NCBI GenBank assembly: GCA_002423425.1 | Contig: DIWC01000066.1 | Location: 1 to 11,378, forward strand | DNA: 11,378 bases | From: Peptococcaceae bacterium UBA6116 | GTDB lineage: Bacteria > Bacillota > Desulfitobacteriia > Desulfitobacteriales > Syntrophobotulaceae | Direction of reading: 5' to 3' | In this document: one piece after another, positions 1-7,177 of the stretch | How positions within the stretch are numbered: position 1 is the stretch's first letter | Layout: the number at the start of each line of letters is the position of its first letter | Program-made: the position numbers and the translations under genes | Notes under the pieces: model-generated | Told to the model about the DNA's origin: nothing | Seen by the model: the letters and a program-made list of their open reading frames with translations, nothing else | The model's database searches: none

Positions 1-33
1 TGATGCTTCAGCTCTGACCAGTGACTTTAATTG

Positions 34-63
34 TTGACATTTACAATTAGTATGTGTTAAAAT
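34..63 (+). promoter_or_regulatory. Predicted sigma-A promoter P1 of the CarD-family gene
   Basis: A perfect -35 hexamer TTGACA (34-39) is followed after 18 bases by TAAAAT (58-63), a good -10 box. It lies about 60 bases upstream of the CarD-family start codon in AT-rich DNA. This is a pattern match only; the transcription start has not been mapped. Confidence 0.6.
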
Positions 64-69
64 ATAAAC

Positions 70-98
70 TTGCTTATTTTGGCCTTCTATGATATACT
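70..98 (+). promoter_or_regulatory. Possible second sigma-A promoter P2 of the CarD-family gene
   Basis: TTGCTT (70-75), a 17-base spacer and TATACT (93-98) form a second, weaker sigma-A-like promoter just downstream of P1. If used, transcription would start around 105, only a few bases before the ribosome binding site (114-118), giving a very short leader. That tight fit makes P1 the likelier main promoter. Confidence 0.35.
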
Positions 99-125
99 TA
101 ACAAGTACTCAAAGGAGGTTACTTT

Positions 126-614
126 ATGTTTCAAGTAGGCGACAAGATTTTTTATCCGATGTATGGAACTTGTATTATTCATGCCATCGAAGAGAAAGAT
201 ATCTTAGGGGAAAACAAACTCTGCTATATTCTGAATGTCCCCAAAGCAAGAATGCAAATTTCCATTCCTATAGACAAAGCAAAGAAATTAGGGATTCGTC
301 AGGTAGTAAACCCTGAGGTTTTAGAAAATGTACTGAATAGTTTTAACCTTGGGGATACAGACCCAATCATTTTTGAAAATAAACGATTCTGTACGGATAT
401 AAACATAAAGAAAATGAAAAGTGGCGACATTTACAAAGGGACTGAAATAATCCGTGATTTGACACGTAAGAGTCAACGAAATAAGCTCGGAATAGATGAC
501 GCGAACATGTTGAATAATGCTCGCCAGATCTTTGTAAGTGAACTAATGGAGGTGAAATGCATCGCTCAGGAACAAGCGATAAATTTATTGGATGAAGTGT
601 TATGCTCTAAGTAG
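126..614 (+). CDS. CarD/CdnL-family transcriptional regulator
   Basis: 162-residue cytoplasmic protein of the CarD_CdnL_TRCF family. Members bind the RNA polymerase beta subunit through an N-terminal Tudor-like domain and affect open promoter complexes, classically at rRNA promoters. Visible features: the family-typical opening MFQVGDKIFYPMYGTCII (residues 1-18), a beta-rich N-terminal domain to about residue 60, with a basic patch KAKKLG near residues 51-56, and a charged, largely helical C-terminal domain (about 62-162) ending in LLDEVL. Length is normal for the family. The ATG start is supported by an excellent Shine-Dalgarno GGAGG (114-118), 7 bases upstream. It is a single-gene unit with promoter(s) upstream and a strong terminator at 662-713. 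The exact regulon cannot be read from sequence, and the family often has several paralogues per clostridial genome. Confidence 0.88.
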   Translation: MFQVGDKIFYPMYGTCIIHAIEEKDILGENKLCYILNVPKARMQISIPIDKAKKLGIRQVVNPEVLENVLNSFNLGDTDPIIFENKRFCTDINIKKMKSGDIYKGTEIIRDLTRKSQRNKLGIDDANMLNNARQIFVSELMEVKCIAQEQAINLLDEVLCSK

Positions 615-661
615 AAAATCATTTTAATTAGGAATTGAAAAGCCTCTTTGGTACAACTAAA

Positions 662-713
662 AGTGATCTCGTCTAACTCACTCAAGAAGTTAGGCGAGAT
701 CACTCATTTTTTT
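662..713 (+). terminator. Strong rho-independent terminator between CarD-family gene and rlmH remnant
   Basis: A 17-bp stem (662-678 with 688-704, one G-T wobble) and a 9-base loop are followed on the plus strand by CA and seven T (707-713). This should end transcription of the CarD-family gene. On the minus strand the same hairpin is followed by only four T, so it may also stop transcripts arriving from the rlmH remnant. Confidence 0.85.
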
Positions 714-732
714 ATTGATGCCATTCCGTGTG

Positions 733-955
733 TTACTTATGATAAGGTTCACCTTTACTTATCCTGCATGCTCTATATATCTGTTTGTTTAATCTTCTCA
801 CCATCAGCATCTGAAGCCTTTTCAGGACAAGGCTCATCTTCGAGCTCAACGATTTCCAACTTAATATATCTTGTGAGTCGTTTAGAGTATTCATTTATTC
901 CTGCTTTTATGTAATTTTCTTTAATTTTGCCAACAGCCGATATCTTAATTTGCAC
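733..955 (-). pseudogene. rlmH: rlmH remnant with internal deletion (23S rRNA pseudouridine-1915 N3-methyltransferase)
   Basis: RlmH is a SPOUT-family methyltransferase of about 159 residues acting on pseudouridine 1915 of 23S rRNA. Here a GTG start (953-955) with GGAGAG just upstream opens a good N-terminal match: VQIKISAVGKIKENYIKAG, then NEYSKRLTRYIKLEIVEL, to about residue 57 (base 785). That frame stops at 773. In the next frame, bases 783-733 encode QIYRACRISKGEPYHK and a stop, which is the conserved RlmH C-terminus. So about 86 codons, including the SAM-binding trefoil knot, are missing and the surviving parts are out of frame by one base. No active enzyme can be made. The flanking gene order (walJ-htrA further up on the same strand) fits the original locus. 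The family match comes from recalled RlmH sequences. A second intact copy elsewhere cannot be excluded. Confidence 0.85.
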
Positions 956-996
956 TTTTCTCTCCGTTGATTCTGATAATTGAAATACAGATAAAT

Positions 997-1025
997 AATA
1001 TACTATATTTTGAAGTTTATGTCTT
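997..1025 (-). promoter_or_regulatory. Predicted sigma-A promoter of the rlmH remnant
   Basis: On the minus strand, AAGACA (1025-1020) is followed by a 17-base spacer and TATATT (1002-997), about 42 bases upstream of the rlmH GTG start. The promoter looks intact although its gene is broken, suggesting that decay is recent or that the transcript persists. Confidence 0.45.
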
Positions 1026-1140
1026 TGGCTTAAATTAAGCTTATTTTTATTGATCAATCCAATTGTTTTATTAAGAAGCATTTATTACTACGAGAAGAAT
1101 TAATTAATTAGTCAATAATATCTAATGGAGGTGAAAATAT

Positions 1141-1368
1141 ATGAGTGGAACTAATGCCGAAAAAAAGAAACTATTACAACAACTTAAAATGGAAGCTGCT
1201 GCCGAAATAGGACATCTGGATTTTGTTCGTGAAAATAACGATCATTACAAAGGTGATGTGACTTCCCGCCAGAATGGTCTTGAAGGCGGACCAATAGGTG
1301 GTCAAATGGTTAAAAAAATGGTTGCCTATGCCCAAAAACAAATGATGCAAAATGGGGACTCCTTCTAG
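1141..1368 (+). CDS. Alpha/beta-type small acid-soluble spore protein (SASP), divergent member
   Basis: 75-residue protein of the alpha/beta SASP family. These coat DNA in the forespore, protect it against UV and heat, and are degraded by the GPR protease at germination. Visible: a Lys-rich N-terminus with NAEKKKLLQQLKMEAAAEIG (residues 5-24), matching the first helix that holds the GPR cleavage region, and the second helix with GGQMVKKMVAYAQKQM (53-68), matching the conserved Gly-Gly-x-x-x-Lys block. Oddities: the usual Glu-Ile/Phe-Ala core reads Glu-Ala-Ala, and the segment between the helices is longer than in classical members. The ATG is supported by GGAGGTG (1127-1133). No convincing sigma-G promoter was found. 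It is a single-gene unit ending at the 1405-1440 hairpin. The presence of this gene implies an endospore former. Confidence 0.85.
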   Translation: MSGTNAEKKKLLQQLKMEAAAEIGHLDFVRENNDHYKGDVTSRQNGLEGGPIGGQMVKKMVAYAQKQMMQNGDSF

Positions 1369-1404
1369 GATTTATTGAAATATGATTAAATATGCACTCA
1401 TAAG

Positions 1405-1450
1405 TTTAGCGTGGCAACCATAAACTGTTGTCACGCTAAATATTTATATT
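1405..1450. terminator. Hairpin between converging SASP and activator genes
   Basis: A 14-bp stem (1405-1418 with 1427-1440, one G-T wobble) and an 8-base loop are followed on the plus strand by an AT-rich but interrupted T run. It lies between the SASP stop (1368) and the end of the opposing gene (1454), so it probably serves as terminator for the SASP and perhaps for both. The weak U-tract keeps confidence moderate. Confidence 0.65.
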
Positions 1451-1453
1451 ATA

Positions 1454-4400
1454 CTATTTTGCAGTTATTTGACTCGAAGAAGTATCCTCGTCCGCGGATT
1501 GTTTGTCCTGGTAATGTCCACCTGTTTGATCCATGTTTTTATAAGCGACCGAAAGCATTAGCTTGATTCTGTTGATCTGGTTGACCTGACTTGCTCCGGG
1601 ATCATAATCTATAGGAACAATATTGGTCATGGGATAGCGCCTCTTTAATTCTCTAACCATGCCTTTGCCGGTAATATGGTTCGGTAAGCAGGCAAAAGGC
1701 TGAAGACAAGCAATATTGCTCGCTCCATTTTTAATAAGTTCAAGCATCTCCGCTGTTAAAAACCATCCCTCACCCGTTTGATGACCTAAATGCATAATTT
1801 CTTTAGCCATATCCGCTAATTCAAAAATCGATACGGGAGGATGGAACCTGTTGCTTTTTTTGAGCTCTCTTTTCATGAACCTCCGGTAGTTCTCAATTCT
1901 CCAAATTAGGTAACGAGAGATAATATTTGCCTTAAAGGTCCCCGCCAGTTTTTCCCTGCTATATATTCCATTGTGGGCACAGTAGAGGAAGAAGTCCATT
2001 AAATCCGGCAGAACAGCTTCCGCTCCCTCTTTCTCGAGAATATCAACAATGTGGTTATTAGCAAATGGATGGAACTTAACTAAAATCTCGCCAACAACTC
2101 CAACTTTTGGTTTGTCAATATCTAAGGTTTCCATGTTGTCGAACTCTTTAATAATCTTGCGAATGTTGCGATGATATTCCCGGATACTCATTTTAGCAAT
2201 GCTTGGCTTTAAATCTTTAAGCCATTTAGCTAACATAGCGTTGGCCTCGCCAATATTTTTTTCATAGGGTCTGGTAGCATTACTCAACCTCATCAACAAA
2301 TCGCCATAGACCATGGCCATAACACAACGTTTTATCATCCGGATGCTTAATTTGAAACCCGGGTTTTTTTCTATTCCTACAGTATTGACCGAAACCACAG
2401 GTATCTGTTCCATTTCGGCATCCTTAAGTGCTTTTCGGATAAATCCAATATAATTGCTTGCCCTGCAGCCTCCTCCGGTTTGGGTCATGATGACTGCTGT
2501 GCGGTTGAGGTCATAACGACCCGATTTTAAAGCCGCCATTATTTGTCCTACTACGATGATCGATGGGTAGCAGGCATCATTGTGAACGTGCTTAAGTCCT
2601 TCTTCCACTACGCCGACTTCAATATCGGGCAAAATCTCTATTTTGTAGCCTTCAAGACGGGCTGCCTCTTCAATCAATTCAAATTGAATGGGTGCCATTT
2701 GGGGCGAGAGAAGTGTATACTCTTCTCTCATCTTCTCTGTAAAAACTATCCGTTTAGGAATATCATAAAGCTTTTGGGGTAAAATATTTTTTTTCTCTCT
2801 TTCCTGCATAGCTGCCAAAAGGGAACGGATACGAATCCTTACTGCCCCAAGATTATTTATCTCGTCGATTTTCACCAAAGTATAGGTTTTCCTGAATTGC
2901 TGCAGAATTTCATGCACCTGATCAGTGGTCACCGCATCTAGGCCGCAGCCAAAAGAATTTAACTGAACAAGTTCCAGATCCTTTCTGGTAGCTACAAAAC
3001 TAGCTGCAGCGTAAAGCCTAGAATGATATACCCATTGATCAAGAACTCTAAGGGGTCTTTCTACTTTTACTAGATGTGCTACAGAATCCTCGGTCAGCAC
3101 GGCTAACCCCAGACCGGTAATCATTTCAGGAATACCATGATGGATTTCCGGATCAAGATGATAAGGCCTTCCGGCCAAGACAATTCCTTTACGGCCACTT
3201 TGCTCCAAATAGGATAGAATCTCTTCGCCTTTAGCCCGAATCTCACTGCGGACTTTTTCCCTCTCAGAGTAAGCCTTATCAACCGCTCTATCCACTTCAT
3301 GCTTAGAGACTTTAAACTCAGAAAACTCTTCAAGAATTCTAACTTTTATTCTTTGCATATTGTCCATTGGGAGGAAAGGAAATATATATTTTATTTCCTT
3401 GCTTCTTAAATCATCAACATTGGCTTTAATCACTTCGGGGTAAGAAGTAACGATCGGGCAATTATAATTATTGTTGGCCTCCATGCTTTCTTTCTCATCC
3501 CTAGGTAGGCAAGGATAAAAGATGACTTTTAAGCCTCTATTAATTAAATCCTTGATATGGCCATTGGTAAGCTTTGCAGGATAACACAGCGACTCTGAGG
3601 GCACAGTTTCCATCCCAAGTTCAAAAATCTTTTTGGATGACCGGGAAGATAATATAACTCGAAAACCGAGCTCTGTAAATAGGGTGAACCAAAAGGGATA
3701 ATGTTCATACATGTTTAAGACTCTTGGAATACCAATCTCCCCACGCCAGGCCTCTTCTTTTTTAAGAGGCTTGTAGTCAAATAGACGCTGATATTTATAG
3801 GCAAAAAGATTGGGGATATCATTTGCAAACGCCTGATTCCCTGTCCCTCTTTCACAACGGTTACCTGTAATAAATTCCCGGCCGTAGGAAAACTTGTTAA
3901 CAGTTAGCAAACAGTTATTACTACAAAGTCCACAATGACGCGTACTGGTCTCAGTATGAAAACTTTGGAGTTTTGACTCTCCAAGCAATGTTGACTCTTT
4001 TCCGGCTTGATATTTTTCACGAGCTATTAGCGCTGCGCCAAAAGCACCCATAATCCCGGCAATATCAGACCGGATTACTTCCCTGCCTGTAACAAGTTCA
4101 AAACTGCGAAGCACGGCATCGTTATTAAAGGTTCCTCCCTGGACTACAATTTTTTCTCCGATTTCCTCAGCGCTATGCAAACGAATAACCTTATATAAGG
4201 CATTTTTCACCACAGAATAGGCAATACCGACAGCAATACTGCCAATGTCCGCGCCTTCTTTCTGGACTTGTTTTATTTTGGAATTCATGAAGACTGTACA
4301 ACGTGTCCCTAAATCTACCGGAGTTTTAGAAAACAGCCCCCTCTGCACAAATTCCTGCACCGATAACCCTAGAGATTCCGCCAACGTCTCGATGAAAGAG

Positions 4401-5746
4401 CCGCAGCCGGAAGAACATGCTTCATTGAGCATAATATTATTAATGACTCCGTCCCGGATCATCATACATTTCATATCCTGCCCGCCGATGTCCAAAATAA
4501 AGTCCACTCCGGGGAGAAAATACTCCGCTCCTTTATGATGGGCTACAGTTTCAATTTCCCCATAGTCAATCCCCAGCGCCGCCTTCAAGAGTGCCTCCCC
4601 ATAGCCTGTCACCACTGAGCAGCCAATCTTAGCTCCGGCGGGTAAAGACCTATATAACTGCTGCAAGGCGTCAATTGTTGATTTTAATGGGCTTCCCCCA
4701 TTTTTGCCGTAATGAGAGTAAACCAGATTGCCGGCTTCATCAATTAATGCCAGTTTGGTTGTCGTCGACCCGGCATCAATTCCTAGGAAACACGACCCAT
4801 TGATCTCATTTAATTGCCTTTTTGACACAGAATGACGGCTATGCCTCTGGCAAAATGTTTGATAGTCTTTTTCATCGGCAAAAAGCGGCTGCAAAATCGT
4901 CGTTGCTGTGACGGAATTATGCAAGTTAGGAATCCTATCATAGATAACCTGAAAATTAGTAATTATTTCGTTTTTTGATGCCAACGCAGCACCAATAGCC
5001 ACAAAAAACTGCGCATTATCAGGAGCTATAATATTTTCCGGCTCTAACTTAAGAGTCTCAATAAAACGCTGCCGAAGTTCTGATAAAAACGACAGAGGCC
5101 CCCCTAGAAAAGCAACCTTACCGCGGATAGGCTTACCACAAGCTAATCCGGCGATTGTCTGATTAACCACAGCTTGAAAGATGGATGCTGCAATATCTTC
5201 TTTCCCTGCTCCCTCATTTAGTAAGGGTTGAATATCAGTTTTAGCAAATACGCCGCAGCGGGAGGCAATCGGATATATTTCCTTGTGTTTCTTAGCCATT
5301 TCATTAAGTCCGTCAGCATCAGTCTTTAACAAAATAGCCATTTGGTCGATAAACGCTCCTGTTCCGCCGGCACATGTTCCGTTCATCCTTAATTCGGGAG
5401 AATCTCCAAAATACGTAATCTTAGCATCTTCGCCCCCAAGTTCAATAGCTACATCGGTCTCAGGAATAAACCTTTGTACAGCCTGACTGCCGGCTATGAC
5501 TTCCTGAATGAATGAAACCCCGATCTGGGCGGATGTCGTTATCCCGCTAGAACCGGTAACATTCATCGTTACATCAGCATCTCTAAGCTGAACATATATT
5601 TTTTGCAAAAGGTTGCTTACCGTATGCTGAACATCAGAGAAATGCCTCTGGTAATGGCTCAAAACAAGATTATCCTTATCGTCAAGAATAGCAATTTTAA
5701 CTGTTGTAGAACCAACATCCAATCCAATATGCAGGACTTTCCTCAT
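1454..5746 (-). CDS. Large 2-hydroxyacyl-CoA dehydratase activator-like protein (two BadF/HgdC ATPase modules plus DUF2229/HgdB-like region)
   Basis: 1430-residue fusion protein, a normal length for the large form of this family. Two ASKHA ATPase modules are visible. The first has LDVGSTTVKIAI (9-20), GTCAGGTGAF with Cys125 and SRCGVFAKT with Cys164. The second has IDAGSTTTKLAL (323-334), EACSSGCGSF with Cys444/Cys448 and TRCTVF with Cys483. In HgdC such cysteines hold a [4Fe-4S] cluster shared by a dimer, which passes one low-potential electron on ATP hydrolysis. A Cys cluster follows (605, 608, 612, 631), then a DUF2229 segment starting near IPRVLNMYEHYPFW (about residue 673) and an HgdB-like C-terminal half. 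Databases often call it a 2-hydroxyglutaryl-CoA dehydratase activator, but its substrate is unknown and no HgdAB or benzoyl-CoA reductase subunit is nearby. The ATG has GAGGAG about 10 bases upstream. It is probably cytoplasmic and monocistronic. Confidence 0.85.
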   Translation of the reverse strand: MRKVLHIGLDVGSTTVKIAILDDKDNLVLSHYQRHFSDVQHTVSNLLQKIYVQLRDADVTMNVTGSSGITTSAQIGVSFIQEVIAGSQAVQRFIPETDVAIELGGEDAKITYFGDSPELRMNGTCAGGTGAFIDQMAILLKTDADGLNEMAKKHKEIYPIASRCGVFAKTDIQPLLNEGAGKEDIAASIFQAVVNQTIAGLACGKPIRGKVAFLGGPLSFLSELRQRFIETLKLEPENIIAPDNAQFFVAIGAALASKNEIITNFQVIYDRIPNLHNSVTATTILQPLFADEKDYQTFCQRHSRHSVSKRQLNEINGSCFLGIDAGSTTTKLALIDEAGNLVYSHYGKNGGSPLKSTIDALQQLYRSLPAGAKIGCSVVTGYGEALLKAALGIDYGEIETVAHHKGAEYFLPGVDFILDIGGQDMKCMMIRDGVINNIMLNEACSSGCGSFIETLAESLGLSVQEFVQRGLFSKTPVDLGTRCTVFMNSKIKQVQKEGADIGSIAVGIAYSVVKNALYKVIRLHSAEEIGEKIVVQGGTFNNDAVLRSFELVTGREVIRSDIAGIMGAFGAALIAREKYQAGKESTLLGESKLQSFHTETSTRHCGLCSNNCLLTVNKFSYGREFITGNRCERGTGNQAFANDIPNLFAYKYQRLFDYKPLKKEEAWRGEIGIPRVLNMYEHYPFWFTLFTELGFRVILSSRSSKKIFELGMETVPSESLCYPAKLTNGHIKDLINRGLKVIFYPCLPRDEKESMEANNNYNCPIVTSYPEVIKANVDDLRSKEIKYIFPFLPMDNMQRIKVRILEEFSEFKVSKHEVDRAVDKAYSEREKVRSEIRAKGEEILSYLEQSGRKGIVLAGRPYHLDPEIHHGIPEMITGLGLAVLTEDSVAHLVKVERPLRVLDQWVYHSRLYAAASFVATRKDLELVQLNSFGCGLDAVTTDQVHEILQQFRKTYTLVKIDEINNLGAVRIRIRSLLAAMQEREKKNILPQKLYDIPKRIVFTEKMREEYTLLSPQMAPIQFELIEEAARLEGYKIEILPDIEVGVVEEGLKHVHNDACYPSIIVVGQIMAALKSGRYDLNRTAVIMTQTGGGCRASNYIGFIRKALKDAEMEQIPVVSVNTVGIEKNPGFKLSIRMIKRCVMAMVYGDLLMRLSNATRPYEKNIGEANAMLAKWLKDLKPSIAKMSIREYHRNIRKIIKEFDNMETLDIDKPKVGVVGEILVKFHPFANNHIVDILEKEGAEAVLPDLMDFFLYCAHNGIYSREKLAGTFKANIISRYLIWRIENYRRFMKRELKKSNRFHPPVSIFELADMAKEIMHLGHQTGEGWFLTAEMLELIKNGASNIACLQPFACLPNHITGKGMVRELKRRYPMTNIVPIDYDPGASQVNQINRIKLMLSVAYKNMDQTGGHYQDKQSADEDTSSSQITAK

Positions 5747-5940
5747 TTATCTTTTTCTCCTCTTTATTATAAATCAGAGACCTTCATTAATATATCACGG
5801 TCATCTTAAAACATATACATTATTATAAGTTGATTTCTTTAACAAAGCTATTCATTACACACTATTAATACTACATTTTGTTTGATACCTTTTAACAACT
5901 GCTTTCAATAAGTAATAACTCAAACTATCATACTTGATTC
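5747..5940. other. Intergenic region upstream of the large activator gene
   Basis: About 190 bases of strongly AT-rich DNA between the activator start codon and the htrA terminator. No gene on either strand is supported. On the minus strand a TATAAT lies at 5827-5822 with only a poor -35 partner (TAGCTT), so the activator promoter is probably here but cannot be fixed. No riboswitch-like fold was recognised. Confidence 0.5.
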
Positions 5941-5943
5941 GTC

Positions 5944-5982
5944 AAAAAAATCCCGTTAATTATTAACCTTTAACGGAATTTT
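5944..5982 (-). terminator. Rho-independent terminator of the TPR-walJ-htrA unit
   Basis: On the minus strand a 13-bp stem (5982-5970 with 5959-5947, including one G-U wobble) with a 10-base loop runs into seven T (5950-5944). It begins about 25 bases after the htrA stop codon. The mismatch falls as G-U on the minus strand and as C-A on the plus strand, which supports minus-strand use. Confidence 0.8.
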
Positions 5983-6007
5983 AAACTATAATTTGCTCAA
6001 AGGTAAT

Positions 6008-7156
6008 TTATTCAGACCTTATCTCTCCAAGGATTACATTTACAGTGTTGGTTTTCTCATCACGGAAATAAGTCACTTTTATAATATCCCCCGGCTTATA
6101 TTTAAAAAGTTGATGTGTTAATTCCAATGAGTTGCCTATCTTAACATTATTAATTGAGGTAATAATGTCTGCCGCCTTTATTCCCGCCTTTTGAGCTGCG
6201 CCGCCTTCTTGAACCTTAGAGATATAGCAGCCGGCAGGCCATTCCCTATAACTGGCATATTCTTCGGTGTATCGGTCATCTATGTTAACCTGGAGAGCAG
6301 GATGACTGGCATATCCCTTTTCAATTATTTGTTGTATTATCGGTAAAGCATCGGTAATTGGGATTGCAAAGCCCATCCCTTCAAAACCCTGTTGATCGTT
6401 TTTGGCTGAATTGATTCCAACCACCTGTCCACTATAGTTTACCAACGGACCGCCACTGTTTCCCGGGTTGATAGCAGCATCGGTCTGAATAAGGTTAAAA
6501 CTTGCCTCCCCTTCGAGCATCAGAAACCTGTCTGTTGCCGATACTACACCGGTAGTAACTGTACGGGCGAATTCCTTTCCTCCGGGATTTCCTATGGCTA
6601 CGACATTTTCTCCTACCTTTAAGTTACCGGAATCACCGAGCTGTACTGCTTTGAGATTCTTAGTATCCTCTATTTTGATTACAGCTAAATCCGTTCTCGC
6701 ATCTTTTCCTACCAAAGTACCGGAAACATCGCGCCCATCAGCGAGGGATATCATCAATTTTTCTGCTTGCTCAACTACATGATTATTCGTCACGAGATAA
6801 CCGTGCTCCGCGTCAATAATAAAGCCTGAGCCGCTTCCTGCTTCCATCATTCCTCCGGTTCCGAATATATTGCCCCTTGATTGAAAGTTGGCAACTCCTA
6901 CTACAGCCGGTCCGAGAGTGCTAGCAATTTTAACTACAGGAGATTCCCCTGTCCCGGCAGTGGCTGTAATCTGCGGCGTTTCTCCTTGGTGGAGAATTAC
7001 TTTATTTCCGCCCGATAAAATGTCATTTTGGGGGTAGACTGATGGAATAATGACTACGGCAATCAATCCACCAAGAATAGCACAAAAGACAGCCAAAATT
7101 ACGGTAGAAATAATTCTAGGTTTCTGTTCATAATGATGATCGTGATCATAATCCAT
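6008..7156 (-). CDS. Membrane-anchored HtrA/DegP-type (S1C) serine protease
   Basis: 382-residue protein. A short His/Asp-rich cytoplasmic head (MDYDHDHHYE) precedes one transmembrane helix (about 15-38). A trypsin-like domain follows with the full triad: His126 in VTNNHVVE, Asp156 in ARTDLAV and Ser234 in NPGNSGGPL. A C-terminal PDZ domain (about 285-380) contains GGAAQKAGIKAADIITSIN. The family degrades or refolds damaged proteins on the outer face of the membrane, and this layout matches HtrA/HtrB/HtrC of Bacillus. The ATG (7156-7154) is preferred to an in-frame TTG six bases upstream, because AAGGAGG sits 8 bases before the ATG. It lies 21 bases after walJ and ends at its own terminator, so co-transcription with walJ is likely. 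In Bacillus htrC follows walJ in the same way. Confidence 0.93.
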   Translation of the reverse strand: MDYDHDHHYEQKPRIISTVILAVFCAILGGLIAVVIIPSVYPQNDILSGGNKVILHQGETPQITATAGTGESPVVKIASTLGPAVVGVANFQSRGNIFGTGGMMEAGSGSGFIIDAEHGYLVTNNHVVEQAEKLMISLADGRDVSGTLVGKDARTDLAVIKIEDTKNLKAVQLGDSGNLKVGENVVAIGNPGGKEFARTVTTGVVSATDRFLMLEGEASFNLIQTDAAINPGNSGGPLVNYSGQVVGINSAKNDQQGFEGMGFAIPITDALPIIQQIIEKGYASHPALQVNIDDRYTEEYASYREWPAGCYISKVQEGGAAQKAGIKAADIITSINNVKIGNSLELTHQLFKYKPGDIIKVTYFRDEKTNTVNVILGEIRSE

Positions 7157-7177
7157 AAGCAATTCCTCCTTCTTATA

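Noticed and set aside
648..914. Plus-strand ORF of 88 codons between the CarD-family gene and the SASP
   Set aside because: It runs antisense to the rlmH remnant and through the terminator hairpin, with no ribosome binding site; its sequence is explained by rlmH on the other strand.
956..1081. Upstream extension of the rlmH reading frame to an ATG at 1081
   Set aside because: The extra 42 residues have no RlmH similarity and cover the predicted promoter; the GTG at 955 has a good ribosome binding site.
1083..1120. Sigma-G promoter for the SASP gene
   Set aside because: AT-rich words resemble parts of the -10 and -35 consensus, but none fall at the correct spacing.
4245..4538. Plus-strand ORF inside the activator gene, with similar ones at 2543-2782, 5283-5486 and 5603-5809
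   Set aside because: All lie antisense within a well-supported 1430-residue coding region, without start signals or recognisable protein features.
5747..5940. Riboswitch or small gene in the AT-rich gap before the activator gene
   Set aside because: No ORF with a ribosome binding site and no conserved fold was recognised; low-complexity AT-rich sequence only.
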